Below are positions 43,111 to 56,289 of a stretch of DNA of 64,000 nucleotides, piece by piece; the stretch's first letter is position 1, and every line of letters begins with the position of its first letter. Location of the stretch: the NCBI GenBank assembly GCA_017163975.1, contig JAFFSR010000344.1:1426001-1490000 (forward strand), written 5' to 3'. The position numbers and the translations under genes were made by a program. The DNA comes from Anastatus disparis (taxonomy: Eukaryota > Arthropoda > Insecta > Hymenoptera > Eupelmidae). Below the pieces are notes generated by a model. That model was not told the DNA's origin. It saw only the letters and a program-made list of their open reading frames with translations, and did no database searches.

Positions 43111-45371
43111 TGCAACGAGCCCAAATTGCATCTGAATTATTAAAATTAATAGAAAAATTTTTAATTAGATTCGGTCGGTAATATAGAGCAATATTAAGAT
43201 ATTTTGATAAAATAAATATATATATATAGAGTAATTAGAAAAATTCATTTTTTATATTAAAGCATCGAAAAATAAATAACGGAATTTTCTATGAAAAAAT
43301 TTTCAATAAAATAATAATTTTTTTCAATTATAACAATAATTCAAATTTGAATGAAAAGCCCGCCGTTGGCTGATCCGCGTGTTCGAATCTTATTCGCCGA
43401 GGGGCCAGGTGTGAAGTGCAGCGCTCTTTGTCTTTCATAATGAGTAAGAGAGAGAGGCAAAGAGACGCGACGCTAACATTACACTTGATTTAATTAATTT
43501 TTCGAACGTTTAAATCAATAAATAAGAGGGCTATTAAAGAAACAATTCTTGACAAATATGATTTTTGATTATTAGAGAATTTTAAGATCTTAAATTAATT
43601 AATTTATAGCGTCATTAGTACAAAAAATATACAACTTAAAATGATTTTGAATATATAGCGTAGAAGGGGCTTGCATAATATCTAACTAGCTACAAAGACT
43701 TTGAAACATGATTAATTAATTTAAATGATGAATTTTAATAAGGAAACAGGATAATTATATGATATAAATTTTTTTTTTAGACAGGATAATGCATGTTTTA
43801 CGAACAAATTAACATTTAAAGAGAAGTTTCGTATAGATATTATCTAACATAATATGTAGATGGGGGTATCTATATACACCGGGAACAAATGCAAAGGGGT
43901 CTCTGCGCATATCTCGATGACAGCCTAGATGAGTTAGATTATCTAGATGATCAATCGAAGAAGAGGGGATCAGTGAGCTCGGCCTCACGGAGCGCGAGGA
44001 TCTCGGGATTATTCTCTCTCGTACCGCCTTACAATATAAATCTGAATAGATTCGGACTTATTTTTTTTCTCTCTTTCGATTTTATAAGAGTCTAAAGTAA
44101 GAAGGAGACGTAATTATATATTTTTTTTGTTTCTTTTTCTTAAGATTCTTCTCTTTATGAAGATTAACAGTGCTCTTTAATCAATTATAAAGACATAATA
44201 AAGATTTGTAAGAATTTTATTCTTTCGCGACGGGAATTGAAATCATATAAACTTTTGTTTTTGTTTGAATTAAATAAGTAATCCTGCGTATAAAGTATCT
44301 TTTTGCAGGATTACTTGAAATTAAAAATAGAGTCAGTGTTAATACAATGAGTGTGTACTAACTAACCTATTTAACAAAAATATATTTATTTCGTACCAAT
44401 AAGGGGAAAGACTAGGCCTTCGGCCGAAAAGCCCCGAGTGGTAGTTCTGTGATTTCATAGAACCGCTGCGCATTGCACAAAAGCCTGATGGTGATGGATA
44501 TAAAAGGGTGCTGAAAAGCTGCCCTTCTCCAGTGGACACTACGAGCATTTTATGCCTGGTGATGCACCGGTTGTCGTACACCAGGGATTAAGGCTATCTT
44601 TTTGTTACAGGTTATGTCTTCAGCAAACAATAAGCACGACCTATTTATACTAGGAGGTATAAATATAATAATATAATCATTAAGTCAAGAAGAATCGAGA
44701 GTGGTTCTTTTCAATATTAAATACAATTAAAAGATATTATTTTTTTTTATATTTTTTACTGTAAAGCTTTAGTCATTTTTTTTAGTTTAAAGAGTCCATT
44801 TGATATTTTTGTGTTAAGAGATCTTAGTTAAAGTTTCAAGTGATAAATTTTCTTTATAACAAGTCATTAATAGATATTTTTCTTATAGATTGGTATCTAA
44901 ATATATGACAAAGAATCATGTATGAAAATATAAATAAATGAGAGCCATTTTTCAAAAGATGTCATATACATGACGATCTTAAAAATAAAATATAGAGTTC
45001 TTTATTTCACACACCGCCTTATGTCAATTTTATGTGGGTCCGTAATTAAATGTCATGTTGCATGCTAATATGTGCTGTCTAAAATATAAAGATATCAAAA
45101 GAAATTTTATGTAACTTCAAAAACGAACCCAACGGATATTGCTGAGTCGTAAAGTCGGCGAGTATACTAACTTTACCAGAAGAAGGCAAGATTGGTCTCA
45201 TTAATTTGCTGCTTACTAAAAAATTTATTGTTTAAAGAATAATCGTTAAACATATATATATATATTCTAGAAAAAAAGTAGTAAGGTAAGATTGATTAAT
45301 AAAATAAAAATAAACTACAAAATTCAACTTTACCAATCATGCTATTAGATTCTTAACATTTTGACGTTACA
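43111..45371. mobile_element. 2.26-kb insertion with TG..CA ends, probable long solo LTR
   Basis: TGCAACGAGC...CGTTACA flanked by 4-bp ATCA repeats (43107-43110, 45372-45375); Helitron A shows the empty site. No ORF of note. A TATA-like GATATAAAAGGGTGC lies at ~44498. There is no internal LTR pair that I can see, so a single long LTR is the simplest reading. Confidence 0.65.
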
Positions 45372-45375
45372 ATCA

Positions 45376-47160
45376 CCAAAAGATAGTGAACGTTTTAAAA
45401 TTGATATTAAACAGGGTGAAAGGTCCAACATCTTTTAAAGATTTACGAACTTATGAAAATATAACTTATAATACTTATAAAGAAACTGCTCTTGCAATGA
45501 ATTTAACAGAAAACAAATTTATTATATTTTTAAAGAAGCATGCCATGTTATGTTACCAGTACAATTACGTAAATTTTTTGCATGTTTTTTATTATGTGAG
45601 AATATTCAAGGTAACATTATTTGGGAAAAATATAAAAAATTTTTTATTGAAAATTTTAAAGAAAATAAAGTAAACAAAGCTTTATCCCATATTAATCAAA
45701 TATTAAATTCAGAACAAATTTCATGTGAAAATTTTGGTTTACCTGAACCAAATGAAAACTATATCAAGGAAAACGAAGAAATTAATGATGAAATTATAAT
45801 TTTTAGTAAAAAAAAATATTTGATAAAATGTATAAACAATTGAATATCGATCAAAAACATATTTTTGAACAAATAATAAATAATAATCATAAAATTTTTT
45901 TCATAGATGGACCAGGAGGTTCTGGAAAAACATTTTTATATAAAACATTAATATATTATTTTATAACAATAAAAAAAAATTCTTATCAATGGCTTGGACA
46001 GGTATTGCTTCAATTTTACTACCAAAAGGTTTAACCAGTCACCGAACTTTTATATTACCGTTAGATTTAAATAATATTGAAAGTGCATTTTTAAAATTTG
46101 ATTCAGATAAGAAAAAAATTAAAAGAAGCAAATGTAATTATATGGGACGAAGCATCAATGATTCCTAAAAAAGCTTTAGAAATAGTTGACAAAACATTAA
46201 AAGATGCCTGTCATAATGATGAAATTTTTGGAGGAAAAATTATTATTTAAGGTGGAGATTTTCGTAAAATTTTACCTGTATCGAAACATGGAAATAGAAA
46301 TACAATTATAGAACAAACTATAAAATATTCAACCCTATGGCCCATGTTTCATATTTTTAAATTTAAAAAAAATATAAGATCTAATGATGAAAATTTTTCA
46401 TCATTTTTATTAGATATCGGAGAAGGGAAAGTTGATACATTTATTATACCAGAAAAATGGAAAACTAATAATGTTGGCAATAAAATTTATCAAAACATTA
46501 ACAATAATTATTGTTTTTCGAAAAATGTTATTTTAAGTACGTATAATGAAGATGTGAATATTTGAAATAATAAAATATTGATTTTAATTAATAATGAAAC
46601 AATGACATATTATAGTATTGATTATGCAACATATAAAGGTGTTGATCAAACAGATGATAATATTCATTTAAATTATCCAATAGAAATATTAAATAATATA
46701 AGAGAAGGATTACCTCCACATGAACTTAATTTAAAAATAAATGCCATAATAATTCTAATTAGAAATTTAAGTATAAAAGATGGATTATGCAATGGAACAC
46801 GATTAAAGATAACGAGATTATTTGAATACAATATAAAAGCTGATGTAATTACAGGCGAAAATAAAGGAAATAAAGTTTTTATACCGCGTATTACATTAAG
46901 CACAAATAAATCGTCTTTACCATTCATTTTATATAGAAAACAATTCCCTATTGTATTAGCTTTTGTTATAACTATAAATAAATCACAAGGTCAAAGTTTT
47001 GAAAACGTAGGAATATTCGTAAAAAAACCTTTATTTTCACATGGACAATTATATGTTGCTCTTTCAAGAAGTAAAAATCCTTCTAAAATACATATTCAAA
47101 ATGAATTAGAAAATAAAAATGAATTAACCAATATAGTATGAAAAGAAGTACTAGAGAAAT
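45376..47160 (+). pseudogene. Helitron B linker and PIF1-like helicase, fragmented
   Basis: Pieces in order: linker with LRKFFACFLLCENIQG, MYKQLNIDQKHIFEQI, Walker A GPGGSGKTF, IIWDEASMIPKKA (motif II) in another frame, GGDFRKILPV, NEDVNI-stop-NNKIL, ITLSTNKSSLP and FVITINKSQGQSF. It ends with QLYVALSRSKNPSKIHIQNE (motif VI), a better-preserved C-terminus than in A. At least five frame breaks or stops. Confidence 0.82.
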
Positions 47161-47408
47161 AACAAAAAAAAAACTTTAATTTTTTTAATATTAAAAATAT
47201 ATTTATATTTCTTACATACTAATAAAACATTTGTTTTTTTCAGATATAACATAATAAAACAAAAAATAAAAACATACTTTAAATTTTCTATATAAAAAAA
47301 TTAATATAAAATAATACAAAAGAAAATAAAAACAAACTTCAAATATTTTATAAAAAAAAAATAATAACAAAGTTATTTAAAGTACAATTTAATCAATACT
47401 AATAATCA

Positions 47409-47807
47409 TTGAATCATTATAAAATAGAATGGGATCCAGTTTCAAATGAATACATTGTTGTAGAAAACTTACAACATCAAGAACAATTAGATGATTTAAA
47501 TAACCAAATAAACGAATTTGAACGGTTTCAAGAGCAGTACGAAGAATATATGGAAAATTTGAATGAAAATACAGATTTATCTAGATTAAATAATGTAATT
47601 AATAACTATATCGGTATTGAAAATGAAATAATTTATTTTGAAAATTGGAACAACGTAGCATATTTATATAAATATATGACAAATAAAATTATTCAATATA
47701 AGTTAGAAATATGTGATCCAATAATGAAATATTATATCACAACACATAATACAATATATTATAAATATTTGTTACGTATTGCTAATATAATTTTTTTTAT
47801 ATTATAA
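47409..47807 (+). CDS. Helitron accessory ORF, second copy
   Basis: 132 residues homologous to 6037-6420: KIEWDPVSNEYIVVEN, coiled-coil-like centre, hydrophobic C-terminal tail. The listed start lies upstream of a TTG/ATT context; the first in-frame ATG-like position is ambiguous, since B has ATA where A has ATG-type context. No stops. Confidence 0.55.
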   Translation: MNHYKIEWDPVSNEYIVVENLQHQEQLDDLNNQINEFERFQEQYEEYMENLNENTDLSRLNNVINNYIGIENEIIYFENWNNVAYLYKYMTNKIIQYKLEICDPIMKYYITTHNTIYYKYLLRIANIIFFIL

Positions 47808-47809
47808 AA

Positions 47810-49402
47810 TATAATATAAAATATATTTAAGTAATAAATCAATAAAAATAATAAATATATCTTTTATAATAACAGAAAATTAATCAAATATATTAAAACA
47901 GTAATTTAACATATATTTCATACATCAAAAAGACTTAATTGCATTAAGATATATTTTAAAAAAAATAAATAAAATTTAATAAAATACTCACTTTATAATT
48001 TTATTTATGACGTACATGGATTAGTAAATAATTGAATTAATATTATTATAATTATGATACAGGCATTAAACGTTAAATAAATCAAATAAAATCCTATTAT
48101 AACTTATACATTTTTAATTGAATTTAAATATAATAAAATGTTTAAGGAATAAATAGGAAATTATTTTATGAAACAAAAAAGAATTAATAAAATTCATATC
48201 ATTATGTATTATATTATATTGATTTTTTTAATTAATGAATAATATTAAAAATTATTTATTATTTAATAAATAATCGATGATTTAAAAAAAAAACAAACAT
48301 GAAAATACATTCTATTAATTTTGTAAAAATTATTTTAATATATCTTTTTTAATATATCTTTTTTGATACTAGCAAAAAAGTCAAGGATATTAGAAAACAA
48401 TATAGATATATATTTTCTACATCCAAAAGACTTAAAAATAAAATTAAGATATATTAAAAATAAAATTAAAATAATTAATAAATAAGGAAAAATTATATTA
48501 TTTAATTTTATCGTTTTATTTATGAAATATATTAATTAATAATATTATGATTATGATAATGATATTGAAATTTATTGTAAAATATATACTTTGAATAAAA
48601 CTAATATTTAAAAAAAGGAAATATATTAATTTCGAGTATATAAATTAAACATACTAAATGTTATAGAAAAAATAATAATTAATATTCAAAAATAAGAAAA
48701 TTTTTAATAATAATAATATTAAAAAACATAAAGTTCAATCAAGTATTAAATTTTAAATTTAGAATAATTATAATAAAAAAAATTTCTGTTCTATATTATT
48801 GTAAGACATGTTACAATAATATTTAATTGAAAAATATCAAGTTATAATAATGATTCTAATAAACATACTTAAACAAAGATTTAAAAGAGATAAATATTAA
48901 TTGAACAATTGTTATATAACAATAATATAATAACAAATTGTACAAATTATAAAATCACTTATAAAACTTTGTTTAAATATGTAATACTTATGGCGGAAGA
49001 TGGATTGTAAATAGAGTCTATGGTATAAGTAGGAAGGAATATAGACTCTCGTGGTTGTGTAGGGCTATAGGCGAAGGTAACCATGGTTTTATTTTGAATA
49101 ATTTTATAAAAAAAGGAATAATTTCAATCAATTTTAACATGTCTTAAAATGACTTAAAATTATTATAATTGATTTTATATAATTATTTAAAATAAAACAA
49201 AACAAAAACCAACACGCCATAATACCATACATTTTTTTTTATTTAATTCATATTATAAATTATTAATTGTAAGGTATTATTGACAGTACCTCTTCGGGTG
49301 GTGTGGAAATCTGTCTGAGCAAATACATAATTAATATTAATTTTTTAAATACTTTTGGTCAGTACAAATTTCATTACTGGCTGACATAATGTAAATATAA
49401 AC
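47810..49402. other. AT-rich 3' region of Helitron B
   Basis: Non-coding; reverse-complement counterpart of 4460-6030. Contains the structured motif at 49051-49086 and GGTGGTGTGGAAATCTGTC near 49299. Confidence 0.6.
49051..49086 (+). other. Conserved structured motif in Helitron B 3' region
   Basis: TGGTT...AACCA arms around GTGTAGGGCTATAGGCGAAGG; counterpart of 4771-4806. Confidence 0.55.
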
Positions 49403-49443
49403 AGGGGTTGGAGAGCAGCGCGAGCAGGGAGGAACCCCCCTAG
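49403..49443 (+). other. Helitron B 3' terminus: hairpin plus CTAG
   Basis: GGGGTT arm, GC-rich loop, AACCCC arm, then CTAG and TATATA. Matches Helitron A. Confidence 0.88.

Positions 49444-49494
<51 letters not shown>
49444..49494. repeat. (TA)n(TG)n microsatellite
   Basis: Compound dinucleotide run directly after the Helitron B end. Confidence 0.95.
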
Positions 49495-49496
<2 letters not shown>

Positions 49497-49499
49497 TAG

Positions 49500-52380
49500 C
49501 CAGGTTCTGATGACTTTTTATAGTTACCTCTATTCTGTCTAAAAATCGTTATAGTTTCTTATTTTCATTTGAACTATAATAGTTTCGTATTCCTAGAAAA
49601 AAATTTTGCCTTTCGATAGTAAGCCGGTTCTGGCGACAAAGATTTTATAGCACCTGAAAAGCGAGTACATATAACTTATAGCTTCCTCGCAACCGGTGAA
49701 CTATAACATATATCAGAATAAACCATGGCTTTCTAAAAAGCACTTCCGGAATACAAACCAATCATTGTAAAAAATGAATCATATACATACAGCAAATGAT
49801 GATTGATAAAACTATTAAGAAAAAAAAATTTTTTTCGAAATATTTTAAAAGTCGCCAGAAACGCGATAGGCCCACGTACACCTTTGCCTAGGTAAAAACG
49901 AGCATTTTCTGAGAAATTAAAATGGCTTATTCCAGAATCTCTAAGTTTTATCGTGAAATATCACATTAATTCATAATTTTGAATTTCTCCGAGATATTTT
50001 AAAAGTCGCCAAAACCGTGTTATGCGCAGATATACCATTACGTAGATGAGAGCGAACACTTGCTGGGAGATTAAAATTGCTTATTTCCGAATCTTAAGGG
50101 TTTATCGTAAAATATCACAATGATAAGAAAGAGCAACTTTAAATTGTTTTTTTTTACTTTACATTCATCTTGGGGATATCTCAAAATGACGTAAATAGCA
50201 CTCATACCAATCATATTTTATAATAAAAATAAAATCATTATTATAACCACAAAAATAATTCACTAATTTTTAAAGTAGAATATTTACGGGATATAACATA
50301 TTACCGATATATCTTCATACTAATAATCAAAATTTTGAATTTCTCCGAAATATTTTAAAAGTCGCCAAAACCGTGTTATGCGCAGATATACCATTACGTA
50401 GATGAGAGCGAACACTTGCTGGGAGATTAAAATTGCTTATTTCCGAATCTTAAGGGTTTATCGTAAAATATCACAATGATAAGAAAGAGCAACTTTAAAA
50501 TGTTTTTTTTTTAACTTTACATTCATCGTGGGAATTTCTCAAAATGACGTAATTAGCACTCATACCAATCATGTTTTATAGAACAAATAAGATTATTATT
50601 ATAAACACAAAAATTATTCACTAATTTTTAAAGGAGAATATTTACGGGATATAACATATTACCGATATATCTTCATACTATTAATCATAATTTTGAATTT
50701 CTCCGAAATATTTTAAAAGTCGCCAAAAGCGTGTTATGCGCAGATATACCATTACGTAGATAAGAGCGAACACTTGCTGGGAGATTAAAATTGCTTATTT
50801 CCGAATCTTCAGGGTTATCCGTAAAATATCACAATGATAAGAAAGAGCAACTTCAGAATGTATTCTTTAACTTTGCATTCATCGTGGGAATTTCTCAAAA
50901 TAACGTAATTAGCACTCATACCAATCATGTTTTATAATACAAATAAATTCATTATTATAACCACAAAAATAATTCACTAATTTTTAAAGTTAAATATTAA
51001 CGGGTCATAACATATTACTGATATATCTTCATACTAATAATCAAAATTTTGAATTTCTCCGAAATATTTTAAAAGTCGCCAAAACCGTGTTATGCGCAGA
51101 TATACCATTACGTAGATGAGAGCGAACACTTGCTGGGAGATTAAAATTGCTTATTTCCGAATCTTAAGGGTTTATCGTAAAATATCACAATGATAAGAAA
51201 GAGCAACTTTAAAATGTTTTTTTTTTAACTTTACATTCATCGTGGGAATTTCTCAAAATGACGTAATTAGCACTCATACCAATCATGTTTTATAGAACAA
51301 ATAAGATTATTATTATAAACACAAAAATTATTCACTAATTTTTAAAGGAGAATATTTACGGGATATAACATATTACCGATATATCTTCATACTATTAATC
51401 ATAATTTTGAATTTCTCCGAAATATTTTAAAAGTCGCCAAAAGCGTGTTATGCGCAGATATACCATTACGTAGATAAGAGCGAACACTTGCTGGGAGATT
51501 AAAATTGCTTATTTCCGAATCTTCAGGGTTATCCGTAAAATATCACAATGATAAGAAAGAGCAACTTCAGAATGTATTCTTTAACTTTGCATTCATCGTG
51601 GGAATTTCTCAAAATAACGTAATTAGCACTCATACCAATCATGTTTTATAATACAAATAAATTCATTATTATAACCACAAAAATAATTCACTAATTTTTA
51701 AAGTTAAATATTAACGGGTCATAACATATTACTGATATATCTTCAAACTATTAATCATAATTTTGAATTTTTCCGAAATATTCTAAAAGTCGCCAAAACC
51801 GTGTTATGCGCAGATATACCATTAGGTAGATGAGAGCGAGCACTTGCTGGAAGATTAAAATTGCTTATTTCCGAATCTTGAGGGTTTAAAATACAAATAA
51901 AATTATTATTATTATCACCTTAAAAATAGTTCACTGAATTTTATAATAGAAGACTTCAAAGGATAGAACATATTACCGATATATCTTCACACGATGAATC
52001 ACAATACTCTCTTTCTTCGAAATATTTTGAATGTCGCCACAAACTCGCTAGGCGCAGATATACCTTTACGTAAATAAAACGAGGCATTTGCTGGGAGATT
52101 CAAATTGCTTTTTTTCGAATCTCGAGGGTTTATCGTGAAATACCACAATGATAAGAAAGAGCAACTTTATAATGTATTTTTTAACTTTGCATTCATCGTG
52201 GGAATTTCTCAACATGACGTAATTAGCACTCTTCCCAATCATATTTTATAATACAAATAAGATCATTATTACAACCACAAAAATAATTCACAAATTTTTA
52301 AAGAAGAATATTTACGGGATATAACATATTACCGATATATCCTCATACTATTAAACATAATTTTGAATTTGCATGTAAAT
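49500..52380 (+). repeat. 356-bp satellite block, dimeric higher-order repeat
   Basis: The marker AAAAGTCGCC occurs at 50001, 50357, 50715, 51071, 51429 and 51785 (steps 356, 358, 356, 358, 356). Units at 50357 and 51071 are nearly identical to each other, as are 50715 and 51429, so the repeat is a ~714-bp dimer. Edges (49500-49990, 51785-52380) are diverged or shortened. No coding potential. Confidence 0.9.
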
Positions 52381-52384
52381 ATTG

Positions 52385-52919
52385 TAATTGGAAGTCCAGG
52401 TTAAGTAAGAATATAAATAAAAATTCTCAAGATATTTTGTAGAGAAAAATTTTATTATTTATTAGTAATGTAACGTTTCGTAGTTCATTGACTACCTCTT
52501 CAGACTGAAAATAAATCAAATATACATTTGTAAGGTGGACTACATTATTATGGATATTTTATATATAATAAACTATATCAAACCTCTTAAGAATAAGAAT
52601 TCACAACAGTTTATGATAATACTAATAAGGTTAATAGCTTTAAATATTTACAATTGTTGGTAAATTTACAACAATATGTCATAATTATTTATACAATTGG
52701 TATGATGTCAAAATTGATATGTACTATTGACAATAAATGACTTAATATAAGATATACATATGTCTAAAACAAGCAGAAGAGCAAACTCAGATGTGAAATT
52801 AAGGTATAAGTCGCAGAGACAGTGTCACAACAGTACGACAATATATGAAAATTAAGGGTATACTCTACATAGAGTCTGTGTGTGAAACTTGGTACTTACG
52901 TACAAGTCTCAATTAATTT
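52385..52919 (-). repeat. PLE left pLTR (inverted)
   Basis: Reverse complement of 55562-56083. Together with 52945-53008 it forms a local foldback (AAGGGTATACTCTACAT and complement). Confidence 0.85.
52475..52503 (-). ncRNA. Hammerhead-like motif in left pLTR
   Basis: Minus strand: CTGAAGA, G, stem GTAGT/ACTAC with CAATGA loop, then GAAAC. Same as the 55965-55993 copy. Confidence 0.5.
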
Positions 52920-53389
52920 GTAATATTACTTGTAATTTATAATGTAGAGTATACCCTTAATTTTTATTTATTGTCGTACTGTTGTGACACTGTCGCTGCG
53001 AATTAGGTTTGAGCATTGGCAGGAGAAGATTTCTTATGAGATGCAAGTTCCATGATGTTTTTCTTAAACATATTAGTTGTAGATGCAAGAATCTTAACAA
53101 TTTACATATATATAGCAATAGTTATTATTCTTAATTTAGATCTTATATTTGTAAGTTAAAATATAAACTTCTTACATTTGAAATCAAAGACATACATGCA
53201 TACATATATTTCCTACAAACTGATATAAAAATACAATTAATAAGTCTACAAACAAACATATTGAATTCATGAACAGTTAAAACATTTTTGTGATCTTGTA
53301 GAATGTTATAAGACATGTTTAGTAGCAAAGACTAACAAAAAGTTTATTAATAAGTTTAACAATATTTTAAACAAGTCTAATTATACTTT

Positions 53390-55478
53390 CAATTTAAATA
53401 ACACAGATCAGGTTCCTTATCAACTTAATAATAATAATCCGTCAAATATAACTGATAGAGAGGTCAATATTGTTGATAACAATAATTTTGGTACAAATTT
53501 TGTTAATCTTACAGAGAAAGTAATCCCTCAAAATATAATTGATATTGTTAAACTCAGAGAAAAATTTAATAAATTTAAATCAAAAATTGATAAGAAAGAT
53601 ATAATTAATATCATTAAAAATGTTGAATATAATCTTGATCATACAAAAATTTTTTAATATTACTAAAGATAGAATCGGACACTCAGTAGTAGATTTGCTA
53701 AAAAGTTCCTTACATATGAACACCCATCGCTCATGTCAGGAAAGAATTTTTACTCATAATTCCAAAAAACTGTAGAATATTGTAAAGCAAACTCGGATGT
53801 CATTTTTTTCAATTCAGATAAAAGTAACACAACGGTTTGTATGTATAAAAACGTTTAAATTGAAAAAGTTGAAACAATATTGCCTGATGAAAGTACATAC
53901 ATTAAAGTTAACAAATACCCATTAAATAAAATGCAAAAAGTGGTTTCTAATATACTGAAAGATCTCAATAAAAATGAATTTCTACATAGAGTCTTCCACA
54001 AAAATGAATTAACATGTACTGAGTATAACCTTCCAAGATGCTATTGTCTGCCAAAAATTCACAAACCTGATATTCGAATGCGTCCCATAATTTCCACTGT
54101 TAATTCTCCAATACATTTTATTTCTAAACTTTTATACAATGAACTCAAAAAAGCGATTGACCCTCCAAAATCTACTATGAAAAATAGTTTGGAATTAATA
54201 GAAAAAATTAAAAATATTGATGTTCCTGATGAGTATAAATTATGCTCGTTAGATGTTACATCTTTATACACCAATGTTTCGTGTAATTTAGTAATAAAAA
54301 GCCTAGAAAAGAGAATCCAGATTATAAGAACGCGTTGTAAAATTCCTTTTGAATATGTTGTAGACATCACTAAACTTTTGTTTAACAATACTTTCTTCTC
54401 TTTTAATGAAAAATACTACAAACAAATATTTGGTACTCCTATGGGCTCACCAATTTCACCCTTGTTCGCAGATATTGTTATGGCTGACCTGGAAGAATCT
54501 TGTTTGAATATATTGAAAATTCAACATAATATTGACTGTGTTTTCTACTTTAGATATGTTGATGACACTTTTTTGTGCACACATAATTCCTCTTTTCAAA
54601 CATTATTAGAGATTTTTAACAGCTATTATGACTGACTTAATTTCACACATGAAATAGAAAAAAACCAAGGCCTTTCCTTTTTAGACATTAATTTCAAAAT
54701 CTGCAATCATTCCCTTATCTAAAATTGGTACCGAAAACCTTTTAACTCCGGCCGTTTCTTAAATTTCCATTCTAATCATCCAAAAAATTTAAAAATTAAC
54801 ATGGCCTATAATCTTGTAGATCGTGCCGTCAAACTATCTAGTCCACAATTCCATCGAGAAAATTTGCAGATCGTGAGAGACCTACTTCATATTAATAACT
54901 ATCCTATTTCCTTTTACGACTTACATATAAAAAATAGATTAAAATTTCTTAAGTACCAAAATATAGCTCTCGATTTACAAAAAAATAATATCCCCACTTC
55001 CATCACTACATTGTCTATACCATTCATTAATTCAAAATTTTTTTACAAATGTAAACATCTTTTTGAAAAATTCAACATTTCTATTATTCTTAAAATCAAT
55101 AATAATCTTAACAATATAATAACATTAGGGAAATACCCCCTCAAAAAATTAGACTCTACTCATGCTGTGTACATTTTCAGTTGCACATCTTACAATGACT
55201 CATACACCGGAGAAACTAAAAGACAGTTTAAATACAGACTAAATGAACATATTAAAAATAAAAACTCTAATTCTGTAGTCTCGCTTCAAATGCATAATAA
55301 TAATGGACATATTTTTGATTGGAACAATATAAAAATCTTAGATATCGAACAAAATTATGAAAAACGCAGAATTTCGGAAGCAATACATATTAACAGTAAC
55401 CCGAATTCTATTAATATACAACTAGATACACATCAACTTATTTACACTTATAATAGTATATATCCCCTCTTGCATTAA
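53390..55478 (+). pseudogene. PLE reverse transcriptase with GIY-YIG endonuclease
   Basis: Essentially one reading frame from ~53770 to 55478; an upstream Asn/Lys-rich N-terminal part (53390-53658) is in another frame. RT features: PRCYCLPKIHKPDIRMRPI, LCSLDVTSLYTNV (first catalytic Asp), FGTPMGSPISPLFADIVM, FRYVDDTF (catalytic DD). The C-terminal endonuclease has VYIFSCTSYNDSYTGETKRQ and YRLNEHIKNK (GIY-YIG type, YTG for YIG). Stops: TAA after YKNV (~53859), TGA after SYYD (54635), TAA after NHSLI (~54720). PLE RTs copy RNA at nicks made by this endonuclease. Confidence 0.88.
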
Positions 55479-55561
55479 CTTGTTTTTTCAATGAAATTTA
55501 GCTTATTCCTTCCTTTTTGTCATTCTCTCATTGTTTAATAAAAATTCGTTCACTCCATTCC

Positions 55562-56083
55562 GAAATTAATTGAGACCTGTACGTAAGTACCAAGTTTCAC
55601 ACACGGACTCTATGTAGAGTATACCCTTAATTTTAATATATTGTCGTGGTGTTGTGACACTGTTGCTGCGACTTATACCTTAATTTCTCTTCTGCTTGTT
55701 TTAGACATATGTATATCTTATATTAAGTCATTTATTGTTAATAGTACATATCAATTTTGACATCATACTTATTGTATAAAAAATCATGACATATTGTTGT
55801 AAATTTACCAACAATTGTAAATATTTAAAACTATTAACCTTATTAGTATTATCATAAGCTGTTGTAAATTCTTATTGTTAAGAGGTTTGATATAGTTTAT
55901 TATATATACCACATCCATAACAATTTAGTCCACCTTACAAATGTATATTTGATTTATTTTCAGTCTGAAGAGGTAGTCAATGAACTACGAAACGTTACAT
56001 TAATAATAAATAATAAAATTTTTCTCTTCAGAACATCTTGAGAATTTTTATTTATATTCTTACTTAACCTGGACTTCCAATTA
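55562..56083 (+). repeat. PLE right pLTR (direct)
   Basis: Downstream copy. Starts AATTAATTGAGACCTGTACG and ends CTGGACTTCCAATTA. Confidence 0.85.
55965..55993 (+). ncRNA. Hammerhead-like motif in right pLTR
   Basis: CTGAAGA (position 7 is variable in hammerheads), 5-bp stem II GTAGT/ACTAC, then GAAAC. PLE pLTRs are known to carry minimal hammerhead ribozymes. Stem III and the cleavage triplet could not be settled by eye. Confidence 0.55.
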
Positions 56084-56094
56084 GATGTTCAAAG

Positions 56095-56281
56095 CCGTGT
56101 GATTGGATTAATTACGAGAAGAAGCAAGAGAACATTGCACCTACGGTCGATGGAGAAAATCAAGGATCTAAATCACCCAACCGTAGAGTAGCAAGAAGTA
56201 ATACCGTTAGGAAGGAAGGGAACCGAACGCGAAGTAATAGTAAAGATAGGGCACATTTAAACTCTCCAGCTGGCGGGTAGA
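56095..56281 (+). pseudogene. gag: Gypsy 2 gag C-terminal tail
   Basis: One frame reads WINYEKKQENIAPTVDGEN, then a basic RRVARSNTVRKEGNRTRSNSKD, ending in TAG at ~56279. Basic tail and position fit the end of Gag before a -1 shift into protease. Confidence 0.45.
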
Positions 56282-56289
56282 GGGGGCAA

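Larger units (their letters stand above)
39995..49443 (+). mobile_element. Helitron B, 5'-truncated, split by two LTR insertions
   Basis: Plus-strand relative of Helitron A. Homology begins at the DAGHYD codons of the OTU domain; everything upstream is replaced by repeat D. It ends CTAG at 49443 followed by (TA)n, as in A. Interrupted at 40410-41035 and 43111-45371. Confidence 0.85.
52385..56083 (+). mobile_element. Penelope-like element with inverted pLTRs
   Basis: ~530-bp near-identical inverted repeats at both ends (52385-52919 and 55562-56083) flank a plus-strand RT/GIY-YIG gene. A short direct pLTR piece (52945-53008) follows the left inverted copy. This mixed pLTR arrangement is characteristic of PLEs. 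Left neighbour is satellite, right neighbour Gypsy 2; no TSD was recognised. Confidence 0.85.
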
